NCBI RefSeq assembly: GCF_012271785.1
Contig: NZ_JAAWVT010000001.1
Location: 62,001-126,000 of the forward strand
Length of the DNA stretch: 64,000 bases
Source of the DNA: Paeniglutamicibacter terrestris
GTDB lineage: Bacteria; Actinomycetota; Actinomycetes; Actinomycetales; Micrococcaceae
Reading direction: 5' to 3'
Both the position numbers and the translations under genes were made by a program. This document shows, piece by piece, positions 26,356-36,028 of the stretch (the stretch's first letter is position 1; the number at the start of each line of letters is the position of its first letter). The notes below the pieces were generated by a model. That model ran no database searches. It was given only the letters and a program-made list of their open reading frames with translations, and was not told the DNA's origin.

Positions 26356-27140
26356 TATTTTTTCTTCCTATCCAAGAAGGCCTGCATGCGGTCGAATTTT
26401 GCCTGGGATTCAAAAAGCATTCCTTGGGCCAGGGTGTCGATGACGGGGTGTGCCTCTCGCGGGGCATGGAACACCGACTTGGTGATGCGTACCGCCAACG
26501 GGTCCTGCTTGCCGATCCGGTCGGACAGAGCCGAAGCCGCTGCCAGCAATTCGGCACCGGGAACCAATTCGGTGATGAGTCCAGCCTTCAGGCATTCTTC
26601 GCCCGTGAGCACCTTGCCCGCGAGCAGGATCTCCTTGGCTAGCGGCTCGCCCACCAGTTCCTTCAGGCGCCAGGTGGCTCCCGCTGCGGCCATGATGCCG
26701 AGTCCGGTCTCCGGATTGCCCATGCGCAGTTCGGGGGTGCCGATCCGGAAGTCCGCAGCGTAAGCCAGCTCGGCGCCGCCACCCAGGGCGAATCCGTCGA
26801 GAGCGGCGATGACGGGCATCGGCAGCTTGGCGATACGGTCAAAAATGCCCGAGTTGATTCCTGCCAAGGCATCGTCGCGGCGGCGTTCACGCAGCTGCGC
26901 GATGTCGGCGCCGGAGGCGAAGATGCCCTTGGCACCGGATTCCGAGTCGGCCGGGGTGCCCGAGAGCACCATGATCTTCGGGGTGCGTTCCAGGTAGGCG
27001 CACACCGCGTGCAGCTCATCGACCATTGCCTGGTCGATGGCGTTCTTGACCTCGGGACGGTCAAGCTGTACTTCCAGCCGGTCGAGGGTCTCGGTGACCT
27101 TCAGCGCCTGAAAGCCGGTCGTGTCCAAGGTGCCACCCAC
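26355..27140 (-). CDS. Enoyl-CoA hydratase/isomerase, PaaF/PaaG-like
   Basis: A 261-residue crotonase-fold enzyme. The oxyanion-hole segments are SGAKGIFASGADIAQLRERR and ALDGFALGGGAELAYAADFR; the catalytic-Glu region is MGNPETGLGIMAAAGATWRL. The GTG at 27140 is chosen because it begins two bases after the thiolase stop with GAGGGAG upstream; longer in-frame extensions overlap the thiolase gene. It is the middle gene of the beta-oxidation-like operon. Hydratase (PaaF) versus ring isomerase (PaaG) cannot be decided by eye. Confidence 0.85.
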   Translation of the reverse strand: MGGTLDTTGFQALKVTETLDRLEVQLDRPEVKNAIDQAMVDELHAVCAYLERTPKIMVLSGTPADSESGAKGIFASGADIAQLRERRRDDALAGINSGIFDRIAKLPMPVIAALDGFALGGGAELAYAADFRIGTPELRMGNPETGLGIMAAAGATWRLKELVGEPLAKEILLAGKVLTGEECLKAGLITELVPGAELLAAASALSDRIGKQDPLAVRITKSVFHAPREAHPVIDTLAQGMLFESQAKFDRMQAFLDRKKK

Positions 27141-27142
27141 GC

Positions 27143-28366
27143 CTAAACTCCCTCGATGAGCAAGGCTGCGCCCTGGCCAACGCCGACGCACATGGTGGCC
27201 AGCCCGAGCTTGGACCCGCCCTCCTTGGCTTCGCGCTCCAGACGGCCTAACAGGGTGATCACGATGCGGGAGCCGGAGGAACCCAGCGGGTGGCCGAGCG
27301 CGATGGCGCCGCCGTCGTTGTTCACGATCTCTGGGTCGATGCCCAGTTCGCGCATGGAGGCCAGCGACTGCGAGGCGAAGGCCTCGTTGAGTTCGACCGC
27401 GGCCAGGTCCTCGATCTTGTAGCCGGAGCGCTCCATCACCTTGCGGGTGGCCGGAACCGGGCCGACGCCCATGATCTCCGGGGCCAGGCCGGCGGAGGCG
27501 CCGTCGATGATGCGGGCACGCGCCACCAGCCCGTACTTCTTGATGGCCGCCGCGGAAGCGACGATGATCGCTGAGGCGCCGTCGTTGAGGGTTGAGGCGT
27601 TGCCTGCGGTGACCACGGTGCCGCCCTTGACCACGGGGCGCAATGCGGAGAGCACCTCGAAGGTGGTGCCGGGGCGCGGGCCCTCGTCGGTGTCGACGAC
27701 GCTCTCACCTTTGCGGGTCTTGACGATGACCGGGACGATTTCGTCCTTGAAGTGCCCGGCCGCGATGGCGGCCAGTGCACGTTCGTGGGAGCGCACGGCG
27801 AAGGCGTCGCAGTCCTCACGGCTGGTGTTGAAAACTCGGGCAACTTCTTCGGCGGTTTCCGGCATCGAGAAGGTGGCCTTGCCCTCGCGGGAGAGCTCTC
27901 CGGAGACGAACTCGGGGTTCGGGAAGCGCCAGCCGATCGAGGTGTCGTAGCTGGCACCGGGCTTGGCGAAGGCCTTGTCCGGCTTTTCCATGACCCACGG
28001 CGCGCGACTCATGGACTCGACCCCGCCAGCGACGACGATGTCGGCGGCACCGGCCTTGATCATATGGCTGGCCATGGTGATGGCGCTCATGCCTGAGGCG
28101 CAGAGGCGGTTCACCGTAATGCCCGGGACGGTGTCCTCGAACCCGGCCAGCAGCCAGGCCATGCGAGCGACGTTGCGGTTTTCCTCCCCGGCACCGTTGG
28201 CGTTGCCGAAGATCACCTCGTCAACGTCAGCCGGATCGATGCCGGCGCGCTCTACAGCGGCCCGAATCGCGAGTGCGGCCAAGTCATCCGGGCGCACGCT
28301 GCTCAATGCTCCGCCGTAGCGTCCCACCGGGGTGCGGGCTCCGCCCACCAAGTATGCCTCGGTCAT
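27143..28366 (-). CDS. Acetyl-CoA C-acyltransferase, PaaJ/PcaF-like thiolase
   Basis: A 407-residue degradative thiolase that would cleave 3-oxoadipyl-CoA or another 3-oxoacyl-CoA. The nucleophilic Cys is in [12 protein letters not shown], the general-base His in [14 protein letters not shown] and the second Cys in [14 protein letters not shown]. The ATG at 28366 has AAGGAG 6 bases upstream. It is the first gene of an operon with enoyl-CoA hydratase and hydroxyacyl-CoA dehydrogenase. An operator-like sequence lies about 125 bp upstream. Confidence 0.88.
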   Translation of the reverse strand: MTEAYLVGGARTPVGRYGGALSSVRPDDLAALAIRAAVERAGIDPADVDEVIFGNANGAGEENRNVARMAWLLAGFEDTVPGITVNRLCASGMSAITMASHMIKAGAADIVVAGGVESMSRAPWVMEKPDKAFAKPGASYDTSIGWRFPNPEFVSGELSREGKATFSMPETAEEVARVFNTSREDCDAFAVRSHERALAAIAAGHFKDEIVPVIVKTRKGESVVDTDEGPRPGTTFEVLSALRPVVKGGTVVTAGNASTLNDGASAIIVASAAAIKKYGLVARARIIDGASAGLAPEIMGVGPVPATRKVMERSGYKIEDLAAVELNEAFASQSLASMRELGIDPEIVNNDGGAIALGHPLGSSGSRIVITLLGRLEREAKEGGSKLGLATMCVGVGQGAALLIEGV

Positions 28367-28488
28367 CACAACTCCTTTGTCGTTCGGCGCACGGCAGGGT
28401 CCCTCCGGTTGGTTTGTCCAGCGGAAGGACCGGTTCGTGGGCCGTTTAGTGGTCCGGTTTGCCGTCCCGCGTGGAGACGCCATAATTA

Positions 28489-28504
28489 CCGACCATTCGT
28501 TCAC
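28489..28504. promoter_or_regulatory. Putative PaaR-like operator upstream of the thiolase operon
   Basis: Read on the minus strand, GTGAACGAATGGTCGG matches the paaZ/paaI palindrome CTGAACGATCGGTCAG at 12 of 16 positions. The distance to the thiolase start implies an untranslated leader of about 100 bases or more. It also lies about 220 bp upstream of the divergent MFS gene. Confidence 0.45.
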
Positions 28505-28724
28505 TAATTGAATCACACCTAGAATCCCATGGTGCCACATGTGTGGTCAATCACCTCGGGACACAAATCCGCACACGTTGACGCGGGCCATGGGCAGGCG
28601 TATTGTCTTCCACTTGACCGACTCCGGGGCTCCCCCTGGATCGTGGACCGTCACCGTCAGGGACCGTGACAGGGAACCAGACGGGCATCCGGTCGACGGA
28701 AAGCTGAATAGCAACGGAGCAGTA

Positions 28725-30143
28725 ATGCAACCGGACACCAGCCAACCCAACCACCCCGCAACACCGACTCCGGTGGATCTGAGCCAGGGCATCGGACCCG
28801 ACCTGGGCACCGCGGCAGGACGCCGAGAAATCCGCAATGCCACTGCCGCTTCGGCGATGGGCAACCTGACAGAATGGTTCGACTACGGCGTGTACGCCGT
28901 CGCAGTTTCCTACATTGCCGTCCACTTTTTCCCCACCGAGGGCGGAACCCTCATGGCGCTGGGCACCTTTGCCTTGTCCTTCCTCGTCCGGCCGCTGGGC
29001 GGACTGGTGTGGGGGCCGCTGGGCGATCGGATGGGCCGCAAGCACATCCTCGCGCTGACCATTTTGATGATGTCTCTCGCGACATTCTTGATCGGCGTGA
29101 TGCCTACCTTCGATCAGGTTGGCGTGCTCGCACCCGTCCTTCTGGTGCTCCTGCGCATGGTTCAGGGGTTCTCCACCGGGGGTGAATATGGCGGTGCCGC
29201 CACCTTCATGGCCGAGTACTCCCCGGACAAGAAGCGCGGCTTCTTCGGGTCCTTCCTGGAATTCGGGACGCTCGGCGGTTTCGCTCTGGGAACCGCGGTC
29301 ATGCTCGGTTTCCAGGTGGCCCTGAGCGAGGAGGCCATGATGGCCTGGGGCTGGCGCGTGCCCTTCATGCTCGCCCTGCCCATGGGTCTGATCGGCCTTT
29401 ACCTCAGGAACAAGCTCGAAGACACCCCGGTGTTCCAGGAGCTCGAGGAACGCGGCGAAGTCCAGGAACGGAGTTCGCTCTTTGAACTCATCCGTACCTA
29501 TTGGCGCCCGATGCTCATCATGAGCGGCTTGGTCATCGCCCTGAACGTCGTGAACTACACGCTGCTGAGCTACATGCCGACCTACCTCGAGGGCCAGCTG
29601 GGCCTGGATCCGAAGGCGTCGCTGATGGTGATCCTGATCGGCGAGGTCGCCATGATGGCAGTCATCCCCTTTGCCGGATCACTCTCTGACAAGGTAGGCC
29701 GGAAACCGCTATGGTTTGCATCGCTGATCGGTCTGTTCGTGCTGGCGCTGCCGCTGTTCTGGCTCATGGGCAGAAGTTTCCCGCTCGCGATACTTGGCTT
29801 CGCCATCCTGGGCCTGCTCTACATCCCGCAACTTGCCACGATCACCGCGACCTTCCCGGCCATGTTCCCATCACATGTCAGATTCGCCGGCTTTGCGGTG
29901 ACCTACAACGTCGCAACAGCGATCTTCGGAGGCACCGCGGCCATGGTCAACGAGGCGGTCATCAACAAGACCAGCTTCCTGCTGTTCCCGGCCGTCTACA
30001 TGATGGTCGCCTGCGCTATCGGTCTGGTGGCCACACGCTACCTGCCGGAAACCGCCGGGGCATCGCTGCGCGGTACGCAGATCCCCGATGCCCACGAGAC
30101 GGGAATCCTGGCCGACACCGGCGCGGCCGACGCCCGGACCTAA
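28725..30143 (+). CDS. MFS transporter, metabolite:H+ symporter (ProP/ShiA-like)
   Basis: A 472-residue, 12-helix major facilitator. Signature features are the N-terminal NLTEWFDYGVYAVAVSYIAV helix, the loop GDRMGRKHILA between helices 2 and 3, RMVQGFSTGGEYGGAATFMA, and SDKVGRKPLW in the second half. This is the MHS subfamily, which imports osmolytes (proline, betaine) or organic acids. ATG at 28725 has GGAG 6 bases upstream. Divergence from the thiolase operon, with an operator-like site between, makes an aromatic or dicarboxylic acid substrate possible but not shown. Confidence 0.87.
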   Translation: MQPDTSQPNHPATPTPVDLSQGIGPDLGTAAGRREIRNATAASAMGNLTEWFDYGVYAVAVSYIAVHFFPTEGGTLMALGTFALSFLVRPLGGLVWGPLGDRMGRKHILALTILMMSLATFLIGVMPTFDQVGVLAPVLLVLLRMVQGFSTGGEYGGAATFMAEYSPDKKRGFFGSFLEFGTLGGFALGTAVMLGFQVALSEEAMMAWGWRVPFMLALPMGLIGLYLRNKLEDTPVFQELEERGEVQERSSLFELIRTYWRPMLIMSGLVIALNVVNYTLLSYMPTYLEGQLGLDPKASLMVILIGEVAMMAVIPFAGSLSDKVGRKPLWFASLIGLFVLALPLFWLMGRSFPLAILGFAILGLLYIPQLATITATFPAMFPSHVRFAGFAVTYNVATAIFGGTAAMVNEAVINKTSFLLFPAVYMMVACAIGLVATRYLPETAGASLRGTQIPDAHETGILADTGAADART

Positions 30144-30189
30144 CCGGGCCGAATCCTCGCTCATGGGTCAAAGCGGGCACCAACAAAAA

Positions 30190-30236
30190 GGTGGGTGGGT
30201 TGCTCCCGAAAATTCTCCGGGAACGACCCACCCACC
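30190..30236 (-). terminator. Terminator of the amino-acid permease gene
   Basis: Arms GGTGGGTGGGT (30190-30200) and its complement (30226-30236), with an inner TCCCG/CGGGA pair, followed on the minus strand by five T. It also separates the convergent MFS gene. Confidence 0.8.
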
Positions 30237-30273
30237 GTCTTGCCCCGGCGAACCGTGGCTTTCCGCCGCTTAC

Positions 30274-31725
30274 CTAGGAGTAGAGCTCGCTCTTGGCCGT
30301 ATTGTGCTTGGCCTTCTGCCAGCCAATCCACAACCCAATGGCAATCAGCGGAATGCAGGCAATGGTGTAGAGACCGAGGTGAAAGACCTCGCCGTCGGGA
30401 CCGGTCAGCGTGTCGAAACCGATCAGCACGGTGATCACGAGCAGAGCGATCAGGCCCGCCCAGCTGGTGTACGGTGACCCGGGCATGGGCAGCGAAGAAA
30501 CCTTGCCGCGCTTTTTGCGCAGCATCAGCTGGCAGGCGAAGATCGAGGCCCAGGTGAACAGCACGCCGATCGAGGCGGTGTTCAGCGCCAGGTCAAAGGC
30601 GTAGGTTCCGCCCAGCCAGACGTTGAGGATGATGCCTACGAAGTACACGCCGGCGATCGCCAGGATGCCCGCGTAGGGAACGTAGCGCTTGTTCATTTTG
30701 GTCAGCCACCTCGGTGCGTGGCCGTTGTTGGCCATGGCGCGGAAGATGCGCCCGATTGAGTACAGGCCCGAGTTGCAGGAACTGAGGGCGGCGGTGATGA
30801 CCACAAAGTTCATCACGCCGCCGATCCAGCCCCAGCCGAGCTGGTCGAAGACTGTGACAAACGGGCTTTCCCCGGCCTTGTATTGGTTCCACGGCACGAT
30901 CATGGCCAGCAGGGTCACCGAACCGACGTAGAAAACGACGATACGAACCACCACGGCCCGGATGGCGGCCGGCACTTCCTTGGCTGGGTCTTCCATTTCC
31001 CCGGCGGTGATACCGACCAGTTCAATGGCGTTGTAGGCGAAGATGACGGCGTTGAGGACCAGGATGGTGATCATGAACCCGCGGGGGAACATGCCACCCT
31101 CGCCGGCAAAGAGGTTGGACACCGAAGCATGTCCGTCACCGACCTGGGCGTTGGTCACCACCAAGTAAATGCCGATGCACAGGAAGAGCACAATCGCCGC
31201 AACCTTCAGGAACGATGCCCAGAACTCGAACTCGGCAAACGCCTTGGCGCTGAATAGGTTCACCGCAACCAGCAGGCCCAGGGCGCACAGCGCCGCGGCT
31301 TCGACGGGAACTCCGGGGAAGAAGTAGGTGAAGTACAACCCGATGGCGATGAGTTCGGCAATGCCAGTCATGGCCCAGTTCAGGACATACATCCACCCGG
31401 AGAGGAAGGCGCCCTTGGCGCCGAAGAGCTCGCCGGCGTAGGACACAAAGGATCCCGAGGACTGGCGGTACATGATGAGCTCGCCCAGCGCACGCATCAG
31501 GAAGTAGGCGATGACCCCGGCAATGGCGTAAGAGAAAATCAGGGCGGGGCCGGTGGTGGCCAACCGGCCACCAGCTCCCATGAACAGACCAACACCAATC
31601 GCGCCGCCCATGGCAATCATCTGGACGTGACGTCGAGTCAGGGTTTTCTTATATCCCTCCGCCGTGACTCCTGCGTCTTGGGTCGAGGTGTGGTGCTGGT
31701 GTTCGTTCACATTGCGTGATTCCAA
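30274..31725 (-). CDS. Amino acid permease, APC superfamily (AnsP/CycA-like)
   Basis: A 483-residue, 12-helix proton-coupled amino acid importer. The N-terminal signature TLTRRHVQMIAMGGAIGVGL with the GGxxxxGLF-type unwound helix 1 is clear, as is FAYNAIELVGITAGEMEDPA in helix 6. The subgroup includes asparagine, D-serine/D-alanine/glycine and GABA permeases; the substrate is open. The start is a TTG at 31725 with AAAGGAG 7 bases upstream. A terminator follows, so it is monocistronic. Confidence 0.9.
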   Translation of the reverse strand: MESRNVNEHQHHTSTQDAGVTAEGYKKTLTRRHVQMIAMGGAIGVGLFMGAGGRLATTGPALIFSYAIAGVIAYFLMRALGELIMYRQSSGSFVSYAGELFGAKGAFLSGWMYVLNWAMTGIAELIAIGLYFTYFFPGVPVEAAALCALGLLVAVNLFSAKAFAEFEFWASFLKVAAIVLFLCIGIYLVVTNAQVGDGHASVSNLFAGEGGMFPRGFMITILVLNAVIFAYNAIELVGITAGEMEDPAKEVPAAIRAVVVRIVVFYVGSVTLLAMIVPWNQYKAGESPFVTVFDQLGWGWIGGVMNFVVITAALSSCNSGLYSIGRIFRAMANNGHAPRWLTKMNKRYVPYAGILAIAGVYFVGIILNVWLGGTYAFDLALNTASIGVLFTWASIFACQLMLRKKRGKVSSLPMPGSPYTSWAGLIALLVITVLIGFDTLTGPDGEVFHLGLYTIACIPLIAIGLWIGWQKAKHNTAKSELYS

Positions 31726-32185
31726 CGCGTGACTCCTTTATCACTGAAAAATCCCGCTTGGATAAAGGCAGGAGGCGCCCACTAGGTCAGACTGAGAGTG
31801 GCCGGTCACACGGCTAGGGACGCAATCGGCAAACTTACACCATGTGCGGTCGCGTAATATACAACCATGTGTTACGAGCCACATCACCGGCCCCTCAAGT
31901 TCAGGCCCAGTAATCGCACAACGTATCAGGTGAAAGGCTGTTTTTTCGTCGTATGTGTGGCAGGGTAACGTTCGACGAATAGTGTTCAAATCGTCCCTCG
32001 AGCCACCGACTTGGACCCCGTCGCGACGGCAGGATCGATGTTCTGGTACCTCGGCTCCGGCCACGACCGCGAGGTCCCTAAAAAACTAACAGCGAATCGA
32101 CCCCGACCCCGCGCGACGGAGAGCATCGATCGCGCTATCCGCTCATTTCGCCCGAGCAACGGGTAAGGCACTAGCATTCATCATT
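31726..32185. other. Divergent intergenic region between permease and menB
   Basis: About 460 bp, lower in GC than its surroundings, with no supported gene. It contains the permease ribosome binding site (AAAGGAG near 31733-31739) and a TAGCAT element at 32172-32177, 8 bases before the menB GTG. No palindromic operator was recognised. Confidence 0.45.
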
Positions 32186-33151
32186 GTGAGCATCGTTGAA
32201 TCAAACACCCAGCTGCCAGCCAAAGTCTCCGATATTTTTGACCCCACGCGTTGGCGTGTGGTCGAAGGTTTTGAGCTTGAAGACATGACCTATCACCGTC
32301 AGGTGGAACGAGATGCCGGTGGGAAGATCATTCGCGATCTCCCCACCGTCCGCATCGCGTTTGACCGCCCAGAGATCCGCAATGCGTTCCGCCCCGGCAC
32401 GGTTGATGAGCTCTACCGCATCATGGACCACGCCCGGATGAGCTCGGACGTGGCCACGGTGCTCCTCACCGGCAACGGCCCCTCCCCCAAGGACGGCGGG
32501 CATTCCTTCTGCTCCGGCGGGGACCAGCGCATCCGCGGCCGCGACGGCTACCGCTACGCCGAGGGCGAGACGGCAGACTCCATTGACCCCGCCCGCGCCG
32601 GACGCCTCCACATTCTTGAGGTTCAGCGTCAGATGCGCACCATGCCCAAGGTGGTCATCGCCGTGGTTAACGGTTGGGCAGCCGGCGGCGGACACTCGCT
32701 GCACGTGGTCTCGGACCTGACCATCGCCTCCCGCGAGCACGGCAAGTTCAAGCAGACGGATGCGACGGTTGGGTCCTTCGACGCCGGATACGGCTCCGCC
32801 CTGCTGGCCCGCCAAATTGGACAGAAGGCAGCCCGGGAAATTTTCTTCTTGGCCCGCGAATACTCCGCCGAGGACATGGTGCGCATGGGAGCTGTCAACG
32901 AGGCCGTGGATCACGCACGGCTGGAAGAGGTTGCCCTGGAATATGCGGCAGACATCGCACGTCAGTCCCCGCAGGCCATCCGCATGCTGAAATTTGCCTT
33001 CAACTTAGCCGACGACGGTCTGGCAGGCCAGCAGGTCTTTGCCGGGGAAGCCACACGCTTGGCGTACATGACCGATGAAGCGGTCGAGGGCCGTGATGCG
33101 TTCTTGGAAAAGCGCGATCCGGACTGGTCCGGGCACCCGTACTACTTCTAA
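32186..33151 (+). CDS. menB: 1,4-dihydroxy-2-naphthoyl-CoA synthase
   Basis: A 321-residue crotonase-fold enzyme that cyclises o-succinylbenzoyl-CoA in menaquinone synthesis. MenB hallmarks are the long insert GGHSFCSGGDQRIRGRDGYR, VNGWAAGGGHSLHVVSDLTI with the DATVGSFDAGYGS segment, and the C-terminal GRDAFLEKRDPDWSGHPYYF that completes the neighbouring active site. It begins with GTG and lacks a nearby ribosome binding site; a TAGCAT box 8 bases upstream suggests a leaderless message. menE and menA follow. Confidence 0.94.
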   Translation: MSIVESNTQLPAKVSDIFDPTRWRVVEGFELEDMTYHRQVERDAGGKIIRDLPTVRIAFDRPEIRNAFRPGTVDELYRIMDHARMSSDVATVLLTGNGPSPKDGGHSFCSGGDQRIRGRDGYRYAEGETADSIDPARAGRLHILEVQRQMRTMPKVVIAVVNGWAAGGGHSLHVVSDLTIASREHGKFKQTDATVGSFDAGYGSALLARQIGQKAAREIFFLAREYSAEDMVRMGAVNEAVDHARLEEVALEYAADIARQSPQAIRMLKFAFNLADDGLAGQQVFAGEATRLAYMTDEAVEGRDAFLEKRDPDWSGHPYYF

Positions 33152-33216
33152 GCGGTACTCCCTCCCCTGCTCGGCTAACCAGTCCCCCACCTGTACAAAG
33201 GCAGCTCAACTCCTCC

Positions 33217-34344
33217 ATGAATCCAGAACTCGCACTCCAGGCCCTCACCGCATCGCTTAACGGCGAGGGCGCTGCCGTGGAAATCCTTCCCGGGAGAACC
33301 GGCAATCATTACCTGATTGAAGAGGTACCGAGTGCGGAGCTAGTGGATTATCAGGAGATCGCCGCGGTGGTTCGCACCTCGGGCTCCACCGGCACGCCCA
33401 AGCGCACCGCGCTGTCCGTCGAGGCCCTCGCTTCGTCATCGATGGCCACCGCGGAGCACTTGGGTTTCGAGGGGCAGTGGCTGCTGGCCCTGCCACTGCA
33501 TTTTGTGGCAGGCCTTGCCGTACTCACACGCAGTCTCTACGCCGGGACTCGCCCCTGGGCGATGGATCTGGAGCAGAGTTTCGCCGCACAGGGGTTTAAC
33601 GACGCTGCCTCCGCGTTGACCGATCGCCGGCGACTGGTATCTATGGTCCCCACCCAGCTGCAGCGTCTGCTCACGGATCCCGACGCACAAACGATCTCCA
33701 CGCTGCAGCGCTTTGACGCGATCCTTCTTGGCGGTGCCCGGGCACCGCGTGCGGTGCTTGCGGAGGCGGCCAAGCACTCACTTAATCTGCACCTCACCTA
33801 TGGCTCCAGCGAGACTGCGGGAGGGTGTGTGTACGACGCCAAAGCGCTGCCCGGGGTACAGGTCAAGGTCATCGACGGGCGGATCATGCTGGGCGGTCCC
33901 ACCATTGCCGCTGGCTACCTCGGAAACCCCGAGCTCACGCAACAGCATTTCAGCACCGATGCCGCGGGCACACGGTGGTACGCCACCGACGATCTGGGAA
34001 GCTACACGGACGGGGTGCTCTCGGTCAGTGGCCGCGCGGACGATGTGATCATCACCGGCGGCGTCAAGGTTTCGGCCGCGGCGGTCCAACGCATTATCGA
34101 ATCCGTACCAGGTGTGAGCGCGGTTCAGGTTGTTGCTGTGCCCGATGCCCAATGGGGCCAGCAGATCGGCGCGGCCTACGCTGGCACCGCCAGCCCCGAT
34201 TCCTTGGCCGACGCGGTGCGTGAATCACTCGGTGCCGCAGCGGTTCCTCGTCGCGTGCAAAGGCTCGACGAGTTGCCGTTGCTACCCAATGGAAAAATTG
34301 ACCGGATGTTGCTCGCCGCACTGCTGGCGGCCAGCGCCGGCTAA
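33217..34344 (+). CDS. menE: o-Succinylbenzoate-CoA ligase
   Basis: A 375-residue adenylate-forming enzyme that activates o-succinylbenzoate for MenB. The P-loop is VVRTSGSTGTPKRTALS, the central motif TYGSSETAGGCVYDA, the hinge GRADDVIITGGVKVSA, and the catalytic C-terminal Lys lies in LPNGKIDRMLL. It is short, lacking most of the usual N-terminal AMP-binding lobe, as is common for actinobacterial MenE. It lies between menB and menA on the same strand. Confidence 0.9.
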   Translation: MNPELALQALTASLNGEGAAVEILPGRTGNHYLIEEVPSAELVDYQEIAAVVRTSGSTGTPKRTALSVEALASSSMATAEHLGFEGQWLLALPLHFVAGLAVLTRSLYAGTRPWAMDLEQSFAAQGFNDAASALTDRRRLVSMVPTQLQRLLTDPDAQTISTLQRFDAILLGGARAPRAVLAEAAKHSLNLHLTYGSSETAGGCVYDAKALPGVQVKVIDGRIMLGGPTIAAGYLGNPELTQQHFSTDAAGTRWYATDDLGSYTDGVLSVSGRADDVIITGGVKVSAAAVQRIIESVPGVSAVQVVAVPDAQWGQQIGAAYAGTASPDSLADAVRESLGAAAVPRRVQRLDELPLLPNGKIDRMLLAALLAASAG

Positions 34345-34353
34345 ATCGCTAAT

Positions 34354-34382
34354 TTCTCCCCCACTGGTGGGAAGGGGGAGAA
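34354..34382. repeat. Inverted repeat between menE and menA
   Basis: TTCTCCCCC and GGGGGAGAA flank an 11-base loop. The T-rich side is on the left, so it is not a canonical terminator for menE; it may be a weak attenuator or RNA stabiliser before menA. Confidence 0.5.
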
Positions 34383-34420
34383 TGAATGCTGCACGTTTTT
34401 TGTAAGTAGCGAGAGGACAG

Positions 34421-35311
34421 ATGGTGGCTACGATTGCCCAATGGGTTGCTGGCGCACGCTTGCGAACCCTTCCCATTGTGATTGCCCCGGTGGTTATTGG
34501 TACGGCTGCGGCAGTGGACGTCACCGGCAAGCTCGCTTGGTTCGAAGCGCTCTTGGCACTGATTGTTGGTCTGCTGTTGCAGATCGGTGTTAACTACTCC
34601 AACGACTACTCGGACGGAATCAGGGGCACAGACGATGTCCGCGTTGGACCCCTGCGGCTGACGGGATCGGGACTGGCCAAGCCAACATCCGTGCGAAATG
34701 CCGCCTTCGGCTGCTTTGGTATTGCCGGAATCGTTGGCGCTTTCCTAGTCGTATACACCGCTTCATGGCCGCTGCTGTTGGTTGGCGTTGCGGCAATTTT
34801 TGCCGCTTGGGGCTACACCGGTGGCAAGAACCCCTACGGCTACCGCGGGCTGGGCGAAGTTTTCGTTTTCATCTTCTTTGGTCTCGTGGCCACCTTGGGA
34901 ACCACGTTTACACAGATTCACGAGCTCACGCTGGGCTCCTATGTGGGGGCCGTAGGCACCGGTCTCATCGGCACCGCGCTACTGATGGCCAACAACATCC
35001 GCGATATTCCTACCGACAAAGAAGTCGGCAAGATGACGTTGGCCGTGCGGCTGGGCGATCCGGCGGCACGCATTAGCTACGTCATGATGCTGGCCATCGC
35101 CATCCTGTTGCCTTTGGTCATGGTCGCCACCCACCCCTGGATGTGGATCATCCTGCTCACCATGTTGGTGAGCATCTTCCCGTGCTGGACGGTGCTACGC
35201 AACCACGAACGAGGTGCCCTGATCCCGGTACTGAAGCAGACCGGCATTATCAATATGGTTTATGCCGCGCTCTTCACCGTGGCCATCCTCATGGAGATCG
35301 TCCTCAAATAG
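34421..35311 (+). CDS. menA: 1,4-dihydroxy-2-naphthoate polyprenyltransferase
   Basis: A 296-residue UbiA-family membrane enzyme that attaches the polyprenyl chain to DHNA, giving demethylmenaquinone. The first Asp-rich motif is NYSNDYSDGIRGTDD; the second is NNIRDIPTDKEVGKMTLAVR. About eight membrane helices are evident. AGAGGA precedes the ATG. It follows menE by 76 bp and is closed by a hairpin, so menB-menE-menA probably form one unit. Confidence 0.94.
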   Translation: MVATIAQWVAGARLRTLPIVIAPVVIGTAAAVDVTGKLAWFEALLALIVGLLLQIGVNYSNDYSDGIRGTDDVRVGPLRLTGSGLAKPTSVRNAAFGCFGIAGIVGAFLVVYTASWPLLLVGVAAIFAAWGYTGGKNPYGYRGLGEVFVFIFFGLVATLGTTFTQIHELTLGSYVGAVGTGLIGTALLMANNIRDIPTDKEVGKMTLAVRLGDPAARISYVMMLAIAILLPLVMVATHPWMWIILLTMLVSIFPCWTVLRNHERGALIPVLKQTGIINMVYAALFTVAILMEIVLK

Positions 35312-35357
35312 TTCGCACAATAATGGCTGGCCCCAGAAGCCCAGTCATGAAGATCCT

Positions 35358-35383
35358 AGGGCTCGGTCGTTGCTGACCGGGCC
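35358..35383 (+). terminator. Terminator after menA
   Basis: GGGCTCGGTC (35358-35367) and GACCGGGCCC (35374-35383) pair with one G-U and a 6-base loop, followed by TTCGTGTT. It lies 46 bp past the menA stop. Confidence 0.65.
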
Positions 35384-35706
35384 CTTCGTGTTGGCATGAG
35401 CCGAGGCGGGACTCGAGGAATTGGCGGGCCGCGGAGGTTCGACGCGACAGAACAGACACTCAAGCCGCTGGGCTGGCGTCATTCACACGCATTTGCCCCC
35501 ACGGAGACTGTCGCGAGCGCCTCGGGCCTGATGATTTACGACAGAAACGTCCACGTCGAGGACGTGGAGCTGTGGCGTCGCGTCCCGTCAGCGCTGCTAT
35601 GGCGCAGCGAGATGACCCGAACACGTCGTCGATTTATATTGACCGCTATTGCAGCGGCGCCCGCGGTACATCAACCAGCGATCTGGCTCACGGGGAGGTA
35701 CTGAGG
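35384..35706. other. Intergenic region downstream of menA
   Basis: About 320 bp without a supported gene. Two small hairpins are visible: CCACGTC/GACGTGG at 35551-35567, and CGCTGC/GCAGCG near 35600. Both lie downstream of the DUF4229 gene on the minus strand and may help end it. A 102-codon plus-strand frame here has no recognisable features and is not called. Confidence 0.4.
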
Positions 35707-35979
35707 CTACTTACCGCCGTCGAGGAAACGGTCTTCGGCTTCTTCGTCGTCCAAATCGTGTTTGGACTTCTTGGGGCCGCGGGAGGCAAACATCTGTTGC
35801 ACATCCGCACTGGCTGCCAATCGCATTTTGTTGAGGAAGAGATAGCTCAACGCAAAGGCAAACACGAGGCCAACGAGGCCGGCCGTGAAAACGGGCCAGC
35901 GCAGAAAATAGACCAAGGGTAGGAATACTACGAAGAAGATGACCAACCGAATCAGGGAGAATTTTAGGAACTGCACCAC
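35707..35979 (-). CDS. DUF4229 family membrane protein
   Basis: A 90-residue protein with two adjacent membrane helices (LIRLVIFFVVFLPLVYFL and FTAGLVGLVFAFALSYLFL) and a charged tail (KKSKHDLDDEEAEDRFLDGG). This matches the DUF4229 family, which in actinobacteria sits beside menA and a PLDc_N protein as here. Function unknown; a role in the quinone or respiratory membrane is only suggested by neighbourhood. GTG starts at 35979 and 35976 are equivalent. Confidence 0.8.
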   Translation of the reverse strand: MVQFLKFSLIRLVIFFVVFLPLVYFLRWPVFTAGLVGLVFAFALSYLFLNKMRLAASADVQQMFASRGPKKSKHDLDDEEAEDRFLDGGK

Positions 35980-36028
35980 TCCAGTCTAGACGCAGCTGGT
36001 ACACAGATAAATTCACTAGACTATAGCT

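Noticed and set aside
28645-28672. GTCAC...GTGAC inverted arrangement upstream of the MFS gene as an operator
   Set aside because: Pairing stops after five bases and no similar sequence occurs at related genes.
35396-35704. 102-residue plus-strand protein
   Set aside because: No recognisable domain, poor start context, and it spans the hairpins downstream of DUF4229.
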